NCBI GenBank assembly: GCA_045133615.1
Contig: JBGUUQ010000035.1
Location: forward strand, 1 to 28,635
DNA length: 28,635 nucleotides
Source: M3 sp045133615
Lineage (GTDB): Bacteria; Bacteroidota; Bacteroidia; Bacteroidales; Muribaculaceae
Direction of reading: 5' to 3'
The translations under genes and the position numbers were made by a program. This document shows, piece by piece, positions 16,587 through 23,892 of this stretch; within the stretch, counting starts at the first letter, position 1; every line of letters begins with the position of its first letter. The notes beneath the pieces are model-generated. The model saw only the letters and a list, made by a program, of their open reading frames with translations. It was not told the origin of the DNA and made no database searches.

Positions 16587-16617
16587 AAAGGGGAGCGTCC
16601 GCTCCCCTTTATTTTTT
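16587..16617 (+). terminator. Rho-independent terminator after the PpiD-like gene
   Basis: AAAGGGGAGC (16587-16596) pairs perfectly with GCTCCCCTTT (16601-16610) around the 4-base loop GTCC, followed by ATTTTTT. A textbook intrinsic terminator. Confidence 0.93.
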
Positions 16618-16672
16618 CCCGTCGACCGACATCTTTCAACAGTCATCGATTCTCTTTCACCCAAAAAAGTCT

Positions 16673-16680
16673 TATCTTTG
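16673..16680 (+). promoter_or_regulatory. Promoter -7 element for the RsmI-like operon
   Basis: TATCTTTG fits the -7 pattern and lies 23 bases before the ATG at 16704. The -33 region is poor, with no TTTG at the expected distance. Confidence 0.5.
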
Positions 16681-16703
16681 TAATTCAAAACCATTTATTC
16701 GAC

Positions 16704-17414
16704 ATGACAGAGCAACCCTCACTTTACCTCATTCCCGTTCCGATGGGCGATTCTCCCGTAGAGCGCGTACTGCCGACCTACAACATCGACATCGTTCGTT
16801 CGCTCCGTCACTTCATTGTCGAAAATGTCCGTTCAGCTCGTCGCGCACTGAAACAAATGGACAAGGCTATCGACATAAATGCTTGTACATTCTTCACGCT
16901 CAACGAGCACACCGACCCGCGAGAACTTCCCGCTATGCTCGAACCGATGGAACAAGGACACTCTATCGGCATCATATCCGAAGCCGGATGCCCCGCCATT
17001 GCCGACCCCGGAGCCGACATTGTCGCCATTGCTCAACGCCGAGGCTATCGCGTAGAGCCGCTTGTGGGACCCTCCAGCATCCTGCTTTCGCTCATGGGGT
17101 CCGGCTTCAACGGACAGAGTTTTGCCTTCCTCGGCTACCTTCCCATCGACGCATCGGCACGCACCTCACGGCTTCGTGAGATGGAGCGACGCATCACCCG
17201 CGAAAGCCAGACACAGATATTTATCGAGACCCCCTACCGCAACAATCGCCTCATAGCAGAGTTGGTAAAATCGCTCCCCGGCAACCTTCTCCTCTGTGTC
17301 GCCTCCGACATTACCTGCTCTCGGCAAACCATCATCACCCGTCCGCTATCGCAATGGGCACAAGCCAAATACGACTACGATAAAATACCCACCATATTCC
17401 TTCTCTACCGATAA
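16704..17414 (+). CDS. Divergent RsmI-like SAM-dependent methyltransferase (tetrapyrrole methylase fold)
   Basis: A 236-residue protein of the tetrapyrrole methylase superfamily, resembling RsmI, which 2'-O-methylates C1402 of 16S rRNA. Shared landmarks are GIISEAGCPAIADPGADIV (RsmI: SDAGTPLISDPG), the RVEPLVGPSSILLSLMGSGF block, and FLGYLPIDASARTSRLREME. Differences are notable: the N-terminal motif is LYLIPVPMGDSPVERVLP instead of the usual VVATPIGNLxD, the EDTR motif is replaced by ENVRSARR, and the C-terminal domain of ~280-residue RsmI proteins is missing. It is therefore probably a paralogue with a changed or unknown substrate. It is followed after six bases by a YycJ-like hydrolase gene, so the two are likely one operon. 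Confidence 0.82.
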   Translation: MTEQPSLYLIPVPMGDSPVERVLPTYNIDIVRSLRHFIVENVRSARRALKQMDKAIDINACTFFTLNEHTDPRELPAMLEPMEQGHSIGIISEAGCPAIADPGADIVAIAQRRGYRVEPLVGPSSILLSLMGSGFNGQSFAFLGYLPIDASARTSRLREMERRITRESQTQIFIETPYRNNRLIAELVKSLPGNLLLCVASDITCSRQTIITRPLSQWAQAKYDYDKIPTIFLLYR

Positions 17415-17420
17415 TCTGCC

Positions 17421-18461
17421 ATGTCTCGACGCAATAAAAACATATCTCTGAACTACCCCGGACTGTTCGACGACCTCGACTTTGAAAAGTCGTTTGCCGA
17501 CCTCCCCATTCACCCCTCCATCGCACGCCATGCCGAACGCGTAAGCCTTTCCGGAGGAGAGAAAAAAGAAGAAAACCAAGCATCCGACATAGCCTCGCCC
17601 GTCGCCACATCCGAACACGACAAAATCATGTTCATCAGTTTCGGAAGCGGCAGCAGCGGCAATTGTGCCTACATCGGAGACTCCGACGGCGGGTTTCTTA
17701 TCGATGCCGGCGTAGACTATGAAAAAGTTGTCGCCGAGTTGAAGCGCAACAACATCCCTATGAGCGCCATACACGGCATCTGCCTCACCCACGACCATCG
17801 CGACCACACCCACTACGCCTACGCATTTGCTCGTAAGCACCGCAATATCCCCATATTTTGCACATTGCGTGCTCTTAACGGACTTCTGCGCCGACACAAC
17901 ACCTCGCGCCGCATCAAAGACTACCATCATCCAATATATAAAGAAATTCCTTTCACTATCGGTAACTTCACCATCACAGCATTTGAAGTGATGCACGACG
18001 GCACCGATAACGCCGGATTCCATATCTCGCACCGAGCGGGGACATTCGTCGTTGCCACCGACCTCGGATGCATATCCGAGCGAGCCGAATACTATTTGCG
18101 TCAAGCCAATTATATGGTACTTGAAGCCAACTATGATGCCAAAATGCTTGCCGACAGCTCTTACCCCGAATATCTGAAAGCACGCATTGCCGACCGCAAC
18201 GGACATTTGGACAACGCTGTCACAGCGCAATTCCTTGCCGACTGCTACACCTCGGAACTTAAATACGTGTTTCTATGCCATCTCAGCAACGAAAACAACA
18301 CACCCGAGCGGGCGCTTGAGACCGTCACAAACACACTCACCGACCACAACATCACCATCGGCACCGGTTGCGACACCCCATCCGATCGCCAAGCAATGCT
18401 TCAACTCGTCGCACTCCCCCGCCTCGACTCCTCAATGCTCTACATCTTACGCCATCAATAA
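17421..18461 (+). CDS. YycJ/WalJ-like metallo-beta-lactamase-fold hydrolase
   Basis: A 346-residue MBL-fold metallohydrolase. The conserved domain begins at MFISFGSGSSGNCAYIGD (residue 70) and holds the metal motif T-H124-D-H126-R-D128-H129, with later metal-site candidates in FEVMHDGTDNAGF, VVATDLG and LCHLSNEN. The layout matches YycJ (WalJ)-type proteins, which are linked in Firmicutes to cell-wall and DNA-repair control; in Bacteroidota the role is not established. Residues 1-69 are an extra hydrophilic, acidic N-terminal extension. I keep the start at 17421 because the extension has coding-like codon use and leaves a six-base gap to the upstream gene. An alternative start at 17628 would give the usual ~277-residue core. 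Confidence 0.82.
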   Translation: MSRRNKNISLNYPGLFDDLDFEKSFADLPIHPSIARHAERVSLSGGEKKEENQASDIASPVATSEHDKIMFISFGSGSSGNCAYIGDSDGGFLIDAGVDYEKVVAELKRNNIPMSAIHGICLTHDHRDHTHYAYAFARKHRNIPIFCTLRALNGLLRRHNTSRRIKDYHHPIYKEIPFTIGNFTITAFEVMHDGTDNAGFHISHRAGTFVVATDLGCISERAEYYLRQANYMVLEANYDAKMLADSSYPEYLKARIADRNGHLDNAVTAQFLADCYTSELKYVFLCHLSNENNTPERALETVTNTLTDHNITIGTGCDTPSDRQAMLQLVALPRLDSSMLYILRHQ

Positions 18462-18492
18462 AAAACAGAGCCACGATGACTTACCGCGGCTC
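18461..18492 (-). terminator. Terminator between convergent genes, stronger on the minus strand
   Basis: GAGCC at 18468-18472 pairs with GGCTC at 18488-18492 with a 15-base loop. Read on the minus strand the stem is followed by TGTTTTTTATTG, a good T-run for the secreted-protein gene ending at 18522. On the plus strand the T-rich tail is interrupted, so termination of the hydrolase operon is weaker. The stem is short, so confidence is moderate. Confidence 0.55.
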
Positions 18493-18521
18493 CATATCTA
18501 TTCTATTTTAGCGTCCTCTTC

Positions 18522-20234
18522 TCAATACACAAACACCTTGCTCGTTTTAGAGCCTTGCTTGCGAATATAAATACCATTTTCAGGATTTGCCACTTTCATA
18601 CCTTGGAGGTTGAAATATTCCACCTCATCATCCGACACCTCGACAGCAATATCTTCTATTTCCGAAACCATCGGACTCGATGACTTATACGACATAAACA
18701 CTCCGTCGAAAGTTGCTGCTCCGGAAGCATTCTTTGTCGGCTCCACAGTCTCGTCTGTGCCGTAAAACGACATTGTAGCTTTGCCACGGGCAGCAAGCAC
18801 AAGTTGCTGCTCTGCCTCATCGTAAGCAAAATCCCACGCAGTAGGCATATTCGATGCTTTCAGCATATCAAGTTCATCCTGCTTCTCCATCGAGTCGAGA
18901 GCATATTTCACAAGCATCACTTTTCCGCCCGACATCTGATACCCGTAAGCCCAGAGAGAATTGTTGTCGGCATTTTCAAGCACACCGAAATATCCCGATA
19001 TTCCGGAACCGTAAATCGCAGAGCGCAGATAAGCTCCGGTAGTGGCATCCAAGCCAATTATATAACCCTCAAGCGACGACTTGCTCGACGCAATCACTTC
19101 AGTGCCGTTGTCATCGTTGAATCCACCTTTCACCAAGCCCGATACATACACATTCGAGCCATACACGTCAAGTGCCTTCAATTGAGTCGTATGCTTACCA
19201 TCGGTAAACGCAGTAGCTTCGATATTGTTTACCCAGTTGACCGACAAATCGGAGTTAAGCGAACCTACGATGATGTTTTGCAACTCCCCTTTGGCAGCCA
19301 CATTAGCTCCGCCAAGTTTGAAATCATCTTCATTATTGCGAACCATTCCGGCAAAATACACCTTGCCGTCACACTCGGTAAGCGCCACAATCTGAGCCGA
19401 CACAGCATAAGAAGCCGCGGCATCCACGGTCAACACATCAGCGCAATTACCCTCAGCGTCAAACCTTGCCATAAACAAGTCGCCATAGCTGGTATAGTTC
19501 TGTGAATCACCGTTCCATTCCCCCTTGTTAAGCGGAGCAATGGATATCGAGCCGTCAGCCTTGGCAAACGTAAGTTCGCCAACCATGTGACCGCCCACAA
19601 ATATATTGCCATCGCCATCCTCTGCCACTCCGTTGAGAGTAAACAAATCGGTGGCATACGAGCCATTCTCTCTCACCCACGGAGTCTCCGGAGTAATCGA
19701 TGCAACCCAGTCGATAGTACCGTCAGCCTTAATCTTTACTACAACTCCAACATAAGCGCTGCACGACATTTCAGCGAATGGGTTGGCAACGCTCAACTTG
19801 TTTCCTGCATTGTCGGTCAACTCTACAGCCACAGAATTGTCGCCATCGGTGCGTGAACGGAACACCGCCACCACGCCTCCATCCTGTGTCGACGCAAGCG
19901 AACTCGCATTCGACGCACTGATGTAGCCCGAAGTCGATGTCACATTCCAAGTCACATTACCGTCCGAATCCATACCCGTAATTGCCATATACGAAGGTGT
20001 TGTAACTCCGCTGTAAGCCGTAATACCAAGTGAAGTAGAGCCGAGAAACGCATCGTCAGAGCCTACGGTATTCAGTGCCACAAACTTAGTGGTGGAATTA
20101 TTTTTCGTACCGACCACTGCCGTAGCAGCCTCGCTTGCTGAACCACCGAGTAGCTGATTCCATTGATAATCGAAATCTTGTGCCGATGCCGTTGTCGAGA
20201 CGACAACCGCCAATGAAAGTAAAAACTTTTTCAT
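18522..20234 (-). CDS. Secreted protein of unknown function with C-terminal sorting-type tail
   Basis: A 570-residue exported protein. An 18-residue signal peptide (MKKFLLSLAVVVSTTASA, cleavage before QDF) is followed by repeated beta-rich units such as GVAEDGDGNIFVGGHMVGELTFAKADG, VYFAGMVRN and VYVSGLVKGGF. These resemble the repeats of beta-propeller (SBBP-type) proteins, but I do not assign a fold. Residues from about 540 (EYFNLQGMKVANPENG and IYIRK) form a short tail ending KVFVY. This is a C-terminal module frequent on secreted proteins of Muribaculaceae and Prevotella and similar to type IX secretion sorting tails. Asp and Asn are abundant, and there are no visible catalytic motifs. The gene stands alone between convergent and divergent neighbours with its own promoter. 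Confidence 0.8.
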   Translation of the reverse strand: MKKFLLSLAVVVSTTASAQDFDYQWNQLLGGSASEAATAVVGTKNNSTTKFVALNTVGSDDAFLGSTSLGITAYSGVTTPSYMAITGMDSDGNVTWNVTSTSGYISASNASSLASTQDGGVVAVFRSRTDGDNSVAVELTDNAGNKLSVANPFAEMSCSAYVGVVVKIKADGTIDWVASITPETPWVRENGSYATDLFTLNGVAEDGDGNIFVGGHMVGELTFAKADGSISIAPLNKGEWNGDSQNYTSYGDLFMARFDAEGNCADVLTVDAAASYAVSAQIVALTECDGKVYFAGMVRNNEDDFKLGGANVAAKGELQNIIVGSLNSDLSVNWVNNIEATAFTDGKHTTQLKALDVYGSNVYVSGLVKGGFNDDNGTEVIASSKSSLEGYIIGLDATTGAYLRSAIYGSGISGYFGVLENADNNSLWAYGYQMSGGKVMLVKYALDSMEKQDELDMLKASNMPTAWDFAYDEAEQQLVLAARGKATMSFYGTDETVEPTKNASGAATFDGVFMSYKSSSPMVSEIEDIAVEVSDDEVEYFNLQGMKVANPENGIYIRKQGSKTSKVFVY

Positions 20235-20275
20235 AAACCTTTATTTTAATTTATTTACTTATTTTTTCCTCGGCG

Positions 20276-20283
20276 CAAAATTA
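20276..20283 (-). promoter_or_regulatory. Promoter -7 element for the secreted-protein gene
   Basis: On the minus strand TAATTTTG (plus CAAAATTA, 20276-20283) fits TAnnTTTG and would give a leader of about 35 bases. An identical second TAATTTTG lies at 20311-20318. Neither has a perfect -33 partner. The remaining stretch up to the tRNA promoter shows nothing else. Confidence 0.45.
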
Positions 20284-20427
20284 CCACGACATTTTGTCAC
20301 GTAAAATACCCAAAATTAAGTATATTTCCACCAAAACTGACCCCGCACTAATCAAAAGTGATTACTTCAGCACAAAATTCTATTCAGTTTTCCGCCGGCA
20401 CCTCGACAGCAAGTTTTCCGTCAAACT

Positions 20428-20459
20428 ATTGCACAATTCCAAAACATCCACTACCTTTG
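20428..20459 (+). promoter_or_regulatory. Promoter for tRNA-Ala
   Basis: TACCTTTG at 20452-20459, with an ATTG at 20428-20431 exactly 20 bases upstream, sits ten bases before the tRNA 5' end. Confidence 0.65.
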
Positions 20460-20469
20460 TACCCGAATA

Positions 20470-20546
20470 GGGGTATTAGCTCATCTGGCTAGAGCGCGAC
20501 ACTGGCAGTGTCGAGGTGAGCGGTTCGAGTCCGCTATACTCCACCA
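20470..20546 (+). tRNA. tRNA-Ala (GGC)
   Basis: A 77-base cloverleaf. The acceptor stem is GGGGTAT with ATACTCC, containing the G3-U70 wobble that marks alanine tRNAs. The D arm is GCTC/GAGC, the anticodon stem CGACA/TGTCG with loop CTGGCAG (anticodon GGC, codons GCC and GCU), and the T arm AGCGG/CCGCT with loop TTCGAGT. CCA is encoded in the gene. It is followed directly by a terminator. Confidence 0.95.
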
Positions 20547-20571
20547 AGGCTTCCATTCGGAAGCCTTTTTT
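20546..20571 (+). terminator. Rho-independent terminator of the tRNA gene
   Basis: AAGGCTTCC (20546-20554, starting at the A of CCA) pairs perfectly with GGAAGCCTT (20559-20567) around ATTC, followed by T residues. The T-run overlaps the stop codon of mnmD on the opposite strand (20570-20572). Confidence 0.9.
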
Positions 20572-21238
20572 ATTTCTTACTTGCACGCAGTATTTCACGC
20601 TTACCCCCGGCAGGACCGGCAAGACGTTCTACGACAAACCCCACAGTTTCAAGCAATCGTCTTATCGCCCCCTTTGCGCAATAAGTCGTCATCACCCCGC
20701 CGGAAGCCATCGCCGAATAGAGACGGCGAAAAGCCTCCTCCGTCCACATCTCCGGCTGCTTTTCCGGGGCAAATGCATCAAAATACACCACATCTATATC
20801 CCTTGGCAACTCATCCGCCACATAATCCATCTGCAATTTCTCGAGAGTAAAATCTGTAGTAATATCCGTTGCCACATTCCACGGCGCGGCATGGATTGCC
20901 GAAAACAATCCGCCATCCACAATCTTATCATAGCCGAGTCGCTCCAACAAGTCGGAATCGACCGGATATTTTTCAAGTCCGATATAATGCACCTTTCGGC
21001 CTGTCGAGGCCGCCATTGCTGTCACAGTCGCATTCAGCCCCGTGCCAAATCCCACCTCAAGCACTCGCAACGCATCCTTATCTCCGCGATACATCAACGC
21101 ACAATCGCGATATATATGCTCCGACTCCGTCAAAGCCCCCTTTATCGAATGATAATGCTCATCCATGTCAGGGATAAAAATCGTAGCCGACCCATCGGCC
21201 GTCTGCTCCACTTCATATACTCGTTCTGTCCTTTTCAT
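20570..21238 (-). CDS. mnmD: tRNA 5-aminomethyl-2-thiouridine methyltransferase (MnmD, stand-alone)
   Basis: A 222-residue SAM-dependent methyltransferase that performs the last step of 5-methylaminomethyl-2-thiouridine synthesis at tRNA wobble position 34. Signatures are YHSIKGALTESEHIY near the N terminus, the SAM site VLEVGFGTGLNATV, YIGLEKYPV, DVVYFDAFAPEKQPEMWTEEAF (family DAFAP block), and GGVMTTYCAKGAIRRLLETVGF with a basic end. In E. coli this domain is fused to an FAD oxidase as MnmC; here only the methyltransferase part is present, as in several other phyla. Its 3' end touches the tRNA-Ala terminator. On the minus strand TATTTTTG (plus 21243-21250) with ATTG 19 bases upstream would place transcription almost at the ATG, suggesting a leaderless mRNA. 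Confidence 0.92.
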   Translation of the reverse strand: MKRTERVYEVEQTADGSATIFIPDMDEHYHSIKGALTESEHIYRDCALMYRGDKDALRVLEVGFGTGLNATVTAMAASTGRKVHYIGLEKYPVDSDLLERLGYDKIVDGGLFSAIHAAPWNVATDITTDFTLEKLQMDYVADELPRDIDVVYFDAFAPEKQPEMWTEEAFRRLYSAMASGGVMTTYCAKGAIRRLLETVGFVVERLAGPAGGKREILRASKK

Positions 21239-21369
21239 ATCGCAAAAATATCACTTTCCCACGACATTTCAATGCCCCTTCCCATTTTCCCACACCGGCA
21301 GAATCCGCTCGAAACGCTCCGTTTTCAATTATTTTTATCTTTTCTGCATTGCTTATTATCAAAAATCAC

Positions 21370-21377
21370 TACCTTTG
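21370..21377 (+). promoter_or_regulatory. Promoter -7 element for psd-pssA
   Basis: TACCTTTG lies 26 bases before the ATG of psd. A TTGC at 21349-21352 may be the upstream element with slightly short spacing. Confidence 0.55.
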
Positions 21378-21402
21378 TAGGCGGTATCATAGCATAACCG
21401 AG

Positions 21403-22080
21403 ATGAAAGTCAAAATACACCGCGAAGGCACTAACATATTGATAATTTTGCTACTCATGTTGATTGTCATCAACGTGCCCGCATGGCTATTCATTCGCCC
21501 GATAGCAATTCCCATCGTTTTCGTATCCATCTCAGCAATCATTTATTTGCTGGTACTCAACTTCTTCCGGTCTCCGCGACGCCGCTTCAAAGGCAATCGC
21601 GACAACGTTGTCGTCGCTTCTGCCGACGGTAAAGTAGTAGCCTGCGAAGAGACCTACGAAAGCGAATATCTCCACCGCCGCGTGATTCAGGTATCAATAT
21701 TCATGACCGTTTTCAACGTCCATGCCAACTGGTACCCCGTCGACGGTAAAGTACTATTCTCCAAGCATCATGCCGGACGATTCCTTGCAGCCTATCTGCC
21801 AAAATCATCCACCGAAAACGAGCGCTCCACCGTGGTGATTCGCACCGCCGACGGCCACGACATCCTCATGCGACAGATTGCCGGAGCCATCGCACGACGC
21901 ATCGTCACCTACGCCGAACCCGGCGACCAAGCCTCGATCGAAGACCACATGGGATTCATCAAATTCGGCTCCCGTGTCGACGTTTACCTCCCTCTTGGAA
22001 CTGAAATTCTTGTAAAAATAGGCGATAAGACAACCGGTGGCATCACCGAAATTGCCCGCCTCAAGACTCCAAACCAATGA
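21403..22080 (+). CDS. psd: Phosphatidylserine decarboxylase, short type
   Basis: A 225-residue inner-membrane enzyme that decarboxylates phosphatidylserine to phosphatidylethanolamine. Two hydrophobic segments at the N terminus (about residues 11-50) precede FFRSPRRRF and the catalytic core (VVASADGKVV, IFMTVFNVHANWYPVDGKV). The proenzyme cuts itself in GFIKFGSRVD between Gly189 and Ser190; Ser190 becomes the pyruvoyl group. This matches the short, PSD-A-like proteins of ~220 residues. I start at the ATG at 21403 rather than further upstream because the promoter at 21370-21377 excludes an earlier start. Its stop overlaps the pssA start as ATGA. Confidence 0.94.
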   Translation: MKVKIHREGTNILIILLLMLIVINVPAWLFIRPIAIPIVFVSISAIIYLLVLNFFRSPRRRFKGNRDNVVVASADGKVVACEETYESEYLHRRVIQVSIFMTVFNVHANWYPVDGKVLFSKHHAGRFLAAYLPKSSTENERSTVVIRTADGHDILMRQIAGAIARRIVTYAEPGDQASIEDHMGFIKFGSRVDVYLPLGTEILVKIGDKTTGGITEIARLKTPNQ

Positions 22081-22781
22081 TTAAGACGATAAAAGCTAAT
22101 ATACCAAACACCATCACCTGCCTTAATCTGCTTGCAGGTAGTTTGGCTTGTATCTTCTCTTTCCGCTCCACCGAACTGTTCGGCTCCCTACACGGCTACG
22201 AACTCGTGTTTATTTTCATCGCGGCAGCAGCCGTGTTCGACTTCTGCGACGGTGCAGCGGCACGCCTTCTCCACGCATATTCACGCCTCGGCAAAGAGCT
22301 CGACTCGCTGAGCGACCTCATCAGCTTCGGCCTTGCGCCCGCACTGTTGGTATTCAACACGATGAAAGAATTCGAGCCGGCATCATCACTTTGCTACGGC
22401 GCACTCATACTTGCCGTATGCGGTGCCTTGCGCCTTGCCAAATTCAACATCGACGATCGCCAAGCCACATCATTCATCGGGCTCCCCATCCCCGCCAACG
22501 CCATTTTCTGGATTGGCTTCTGCTCATGGGTACACGCCACAGGCATCTACTGCACATGGATGATGCTCGCACTCGCCATTCTGATGTCATTCTCAATGGT
22601 CAGCCGACTGAAAATGTTCTCCCTCAAATTTGCCAACTTCCGCCTGCGCGAAAACCTCAAACGCTACATCATTATCATCGCAGCCATTCTGCTTGTAGCC
22701 CTCTGCGGAGTTTCAGGATTGGCATGGACCATTCTGCTCTACATCGCCATCTCCATCGTAGCCCCCACCCGCGAGAAATAA
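22077..22781 (+). CDS. pssA: CDP-diacylglycerol-serine O-phosphatidyltransferase
   Basis: A 234-residue integral-membrane enzyme that makes phosphatidylserine from CDP-diacylglycerol and serine, giving the substrate for Psd. The CDP-alcohol phosphotransferase motif is complete: D55-x2-DG-x2-AR-x8-G-x3-D-x3-D, seen as DFCDGAAARLLHA followed by SRLGKELDSLSDLISFG. Several hydrophobic segments follow (LILAVCGALRLAKFN, IIIIAAILLVALCGVSGL). It overlaps psd by four bases, so the two are translationally coupled. Confidence 0.95.
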   Translation: MIKTIKANIPNTITCLNLLAGSLACIFSFRSTELFGSLHGYELVFIFIAAAAVFDFCDGAAARLLHAYSRLGKELDSLSDLISFGLAPALLVFNTMKEFEPASSLCYGALILAVCGALRLAKFNIDDRQATSFIGLPIPANAIFWIGFCSWVHATGIYCTWMMLALAILMSFSMVSRLKMFSLKFANFRLRENLKRYIIIIAAILLVALCGVSGLAWTILLYIAISIVAPTREK

Positions 22782-22833
22782 TTTGGCGCGATATTTGTTA
22801 TTACACAAATAAAAACAACTATCTGAAAACAAA

Positions 22834-23145
22834 ATGGGATCACTCTTTATCCTCGCACTGATAATATTCATCCTATGGCCGATAATTCGCATCGCCATAG
22901 CCCTTTTTAGCGCCTCACGACGCGCTCGAAAGGCCTTTACCGACCAATACCAACAGCAATACCGCCAACAGGCTCAATCGCAGCCAAAACAGCGCAAAAA
23001 GTTCTTCTCAAGCGACGAAGGTGAATACGTCGACTTTGAAGAAATCTCCGCAACAGCCACCCCCTCCGGCACAGCATCGCAGCGTCACGACAGCCCCGCC
23101 GTCGAGCCGCAGATTTCCGATGCCGAATGGGAAGAAATCAAATAA
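22834..23145 (+). CDS. DUF4834 family small membrane protein
   Basis: A 103-residue protein with one N-terminal membrane segment (LFILALIIFILWPIIRIAIALF), then a basic, Gln-rich stretch and an acidic C-terminal region with EGEYVDFEEI and a DAEWEEIK end. This fits the DUF4834 family, small Bacteroidota proteins of unknown function. It is 52 bases after pssA and shortly before the DUF2461 gene, so it is probably in the phospholipid operon. I know of no role for it. Confidence 0.75.
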   Translation: MGSLFILALIIFILWPIIRIAIALFSASRRARKAFTDQYQQQYRQQAQSQPKQRKKFFSSDEGEYVDFEEISATATPSGTASQRHDSPAVEPQISDAEWEEIK

Positions 23146-23156
23146 CCCCTACAGCC

Positions 23157-23822
23157 ATGTATATCCCCTCCCTCTTCCGATTCCTGCGCGAAATCGATGC
23201 CAACAACAATCGCCCGTGGTTTCACGCCAATAAAGAGCGCTACAACGAGTTGCGTGCACTCTGGCTTGCCGACCTCGACCGCCTCATCCGCTTCATGGCG
23301 GAATGGGCTCCCGAACTTGCCGGACAGACAGCCGCCTCATCCGCTTTCCGCATCTATCGCGACACACGCTTCTCCCTCGACAAATCCCCTCTCAAAACCT
23401 ATTTCTCCGCTGCTATAAGCCCATACGGACGCAAGACCACTCGCGCCTGCTATTACCTTCATATTGGACTCGACAACCAATCAGGGCTTTATGGCGGCAT
23501 CTGGTGCCCCGACTCGGCAATGCTGCGCAAACTCCGCCACGCCATAGTCGATAACATCGAAGAATTTTCCGACATCATCTCCGACCCACAATTTGCCGCC
23601 ACATTCCCCGAATGGTACGGCGAACGGCTCAAAACCATACCCAAAGGCTGGGACCGCAACCACCCGCAGGCCGATCTCCTCCGTCTCAAAGAATACGGAC
23701 GCTTCTGCCAATGCCCCGAAGCATTTTTCACCGAAGGCGACTGGGTAGAAAAGACCGCCGACCGCTTCCGTCTCCTCCGCCCCCTCATCCGCTTCCTCGA
23801 CTACTCCATCAACGAAGAATAA
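23157..23822 (+). CDS. DUF2461 family protein
   Basis: A 221-residue protein of the DUF2461 family. Family signatures are the N-terminal FLREIDANNNRPWFHANKERY, the central FRIYRDTRFSLDKSPLKTYFSA, YYLHIGLDNQSGLYGGIW, and KGWDRNHPQADLLRLKEY. It has no signal peptide or membrane segment. Function is unknown; the family is widespread. I use the ATG at 23157 because conserved sequence begins right after it; an earlier in-frame ATG at 23127 would overlap the preceding gene. The gap to the DUF4834 gene is eleven bases. Confidence 0.88.
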   Translation: MYIPSLFRFLREIDANNNRPWFHANKERYNELRALWLADLDRLIRFMAEWAPELAGQTAASSAFRIYRDTRFSLDKSPLKTYFSAAISPYGRKTTRACYYLHIGLDNQSGLYGGIWCPDSAMLRKLRHAIVDNIEEFSDIISDPQFAATFPEWYGERLKTIPKGWDRNHPQADLLRLKEYGRFCQCPEAFFTEGDWVEKTADRFRLLRPLIRFLDYSINEE

Positions 23823-23856
23823 CACACCCCCTTCCACATTCGAACTTTTCAGCCTC

Positions 23857-23882
23857 TTTTCGGTTTATCTATTAACCGAAAA
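23857..23882. promoter_or_regulatory. Palindrome just before the efflux operon, possible operator
   Basis: TTTTCGGTT (23857-23865) is the exact reverse complement of AACCGAAAA (23874-23882), with an 8-base spacer. It ends ten bases before the TolC-family start codon. The size and spacing fit a dimeric repressor site, for example for a TetR-type regulator, but no regulator gene is in the window. As RNA it would be a 9-bp hairpin next to the start codon. Symmetry is certain; function is inferred. Confidence 0.5.
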
Positions 23883-23892
23883 CGCTTAACGT

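Noticed and set aside
17346..18230. Long minus-strand open frame opposite the YycJ-like gene
   Set aside because: The plus frame carries the THDHRDH metal motif; the reverse product is V/G-rich and matches no family I know.
20470..20546. tRNA-Ala as an attachment site of an integrated element
   Set aside because: No integrase, no repeated tRNA 3' end and no foreign-looking genes flank it; it is followed by its own terminator and a housekeeping gene.
20516..21397. 293-codon plus-strand frame covering mnmD
   Set aside because: It starts inside the tRNA gene and has a product rich in H, R and S; the minus-strand frame has full MnmD signatures.
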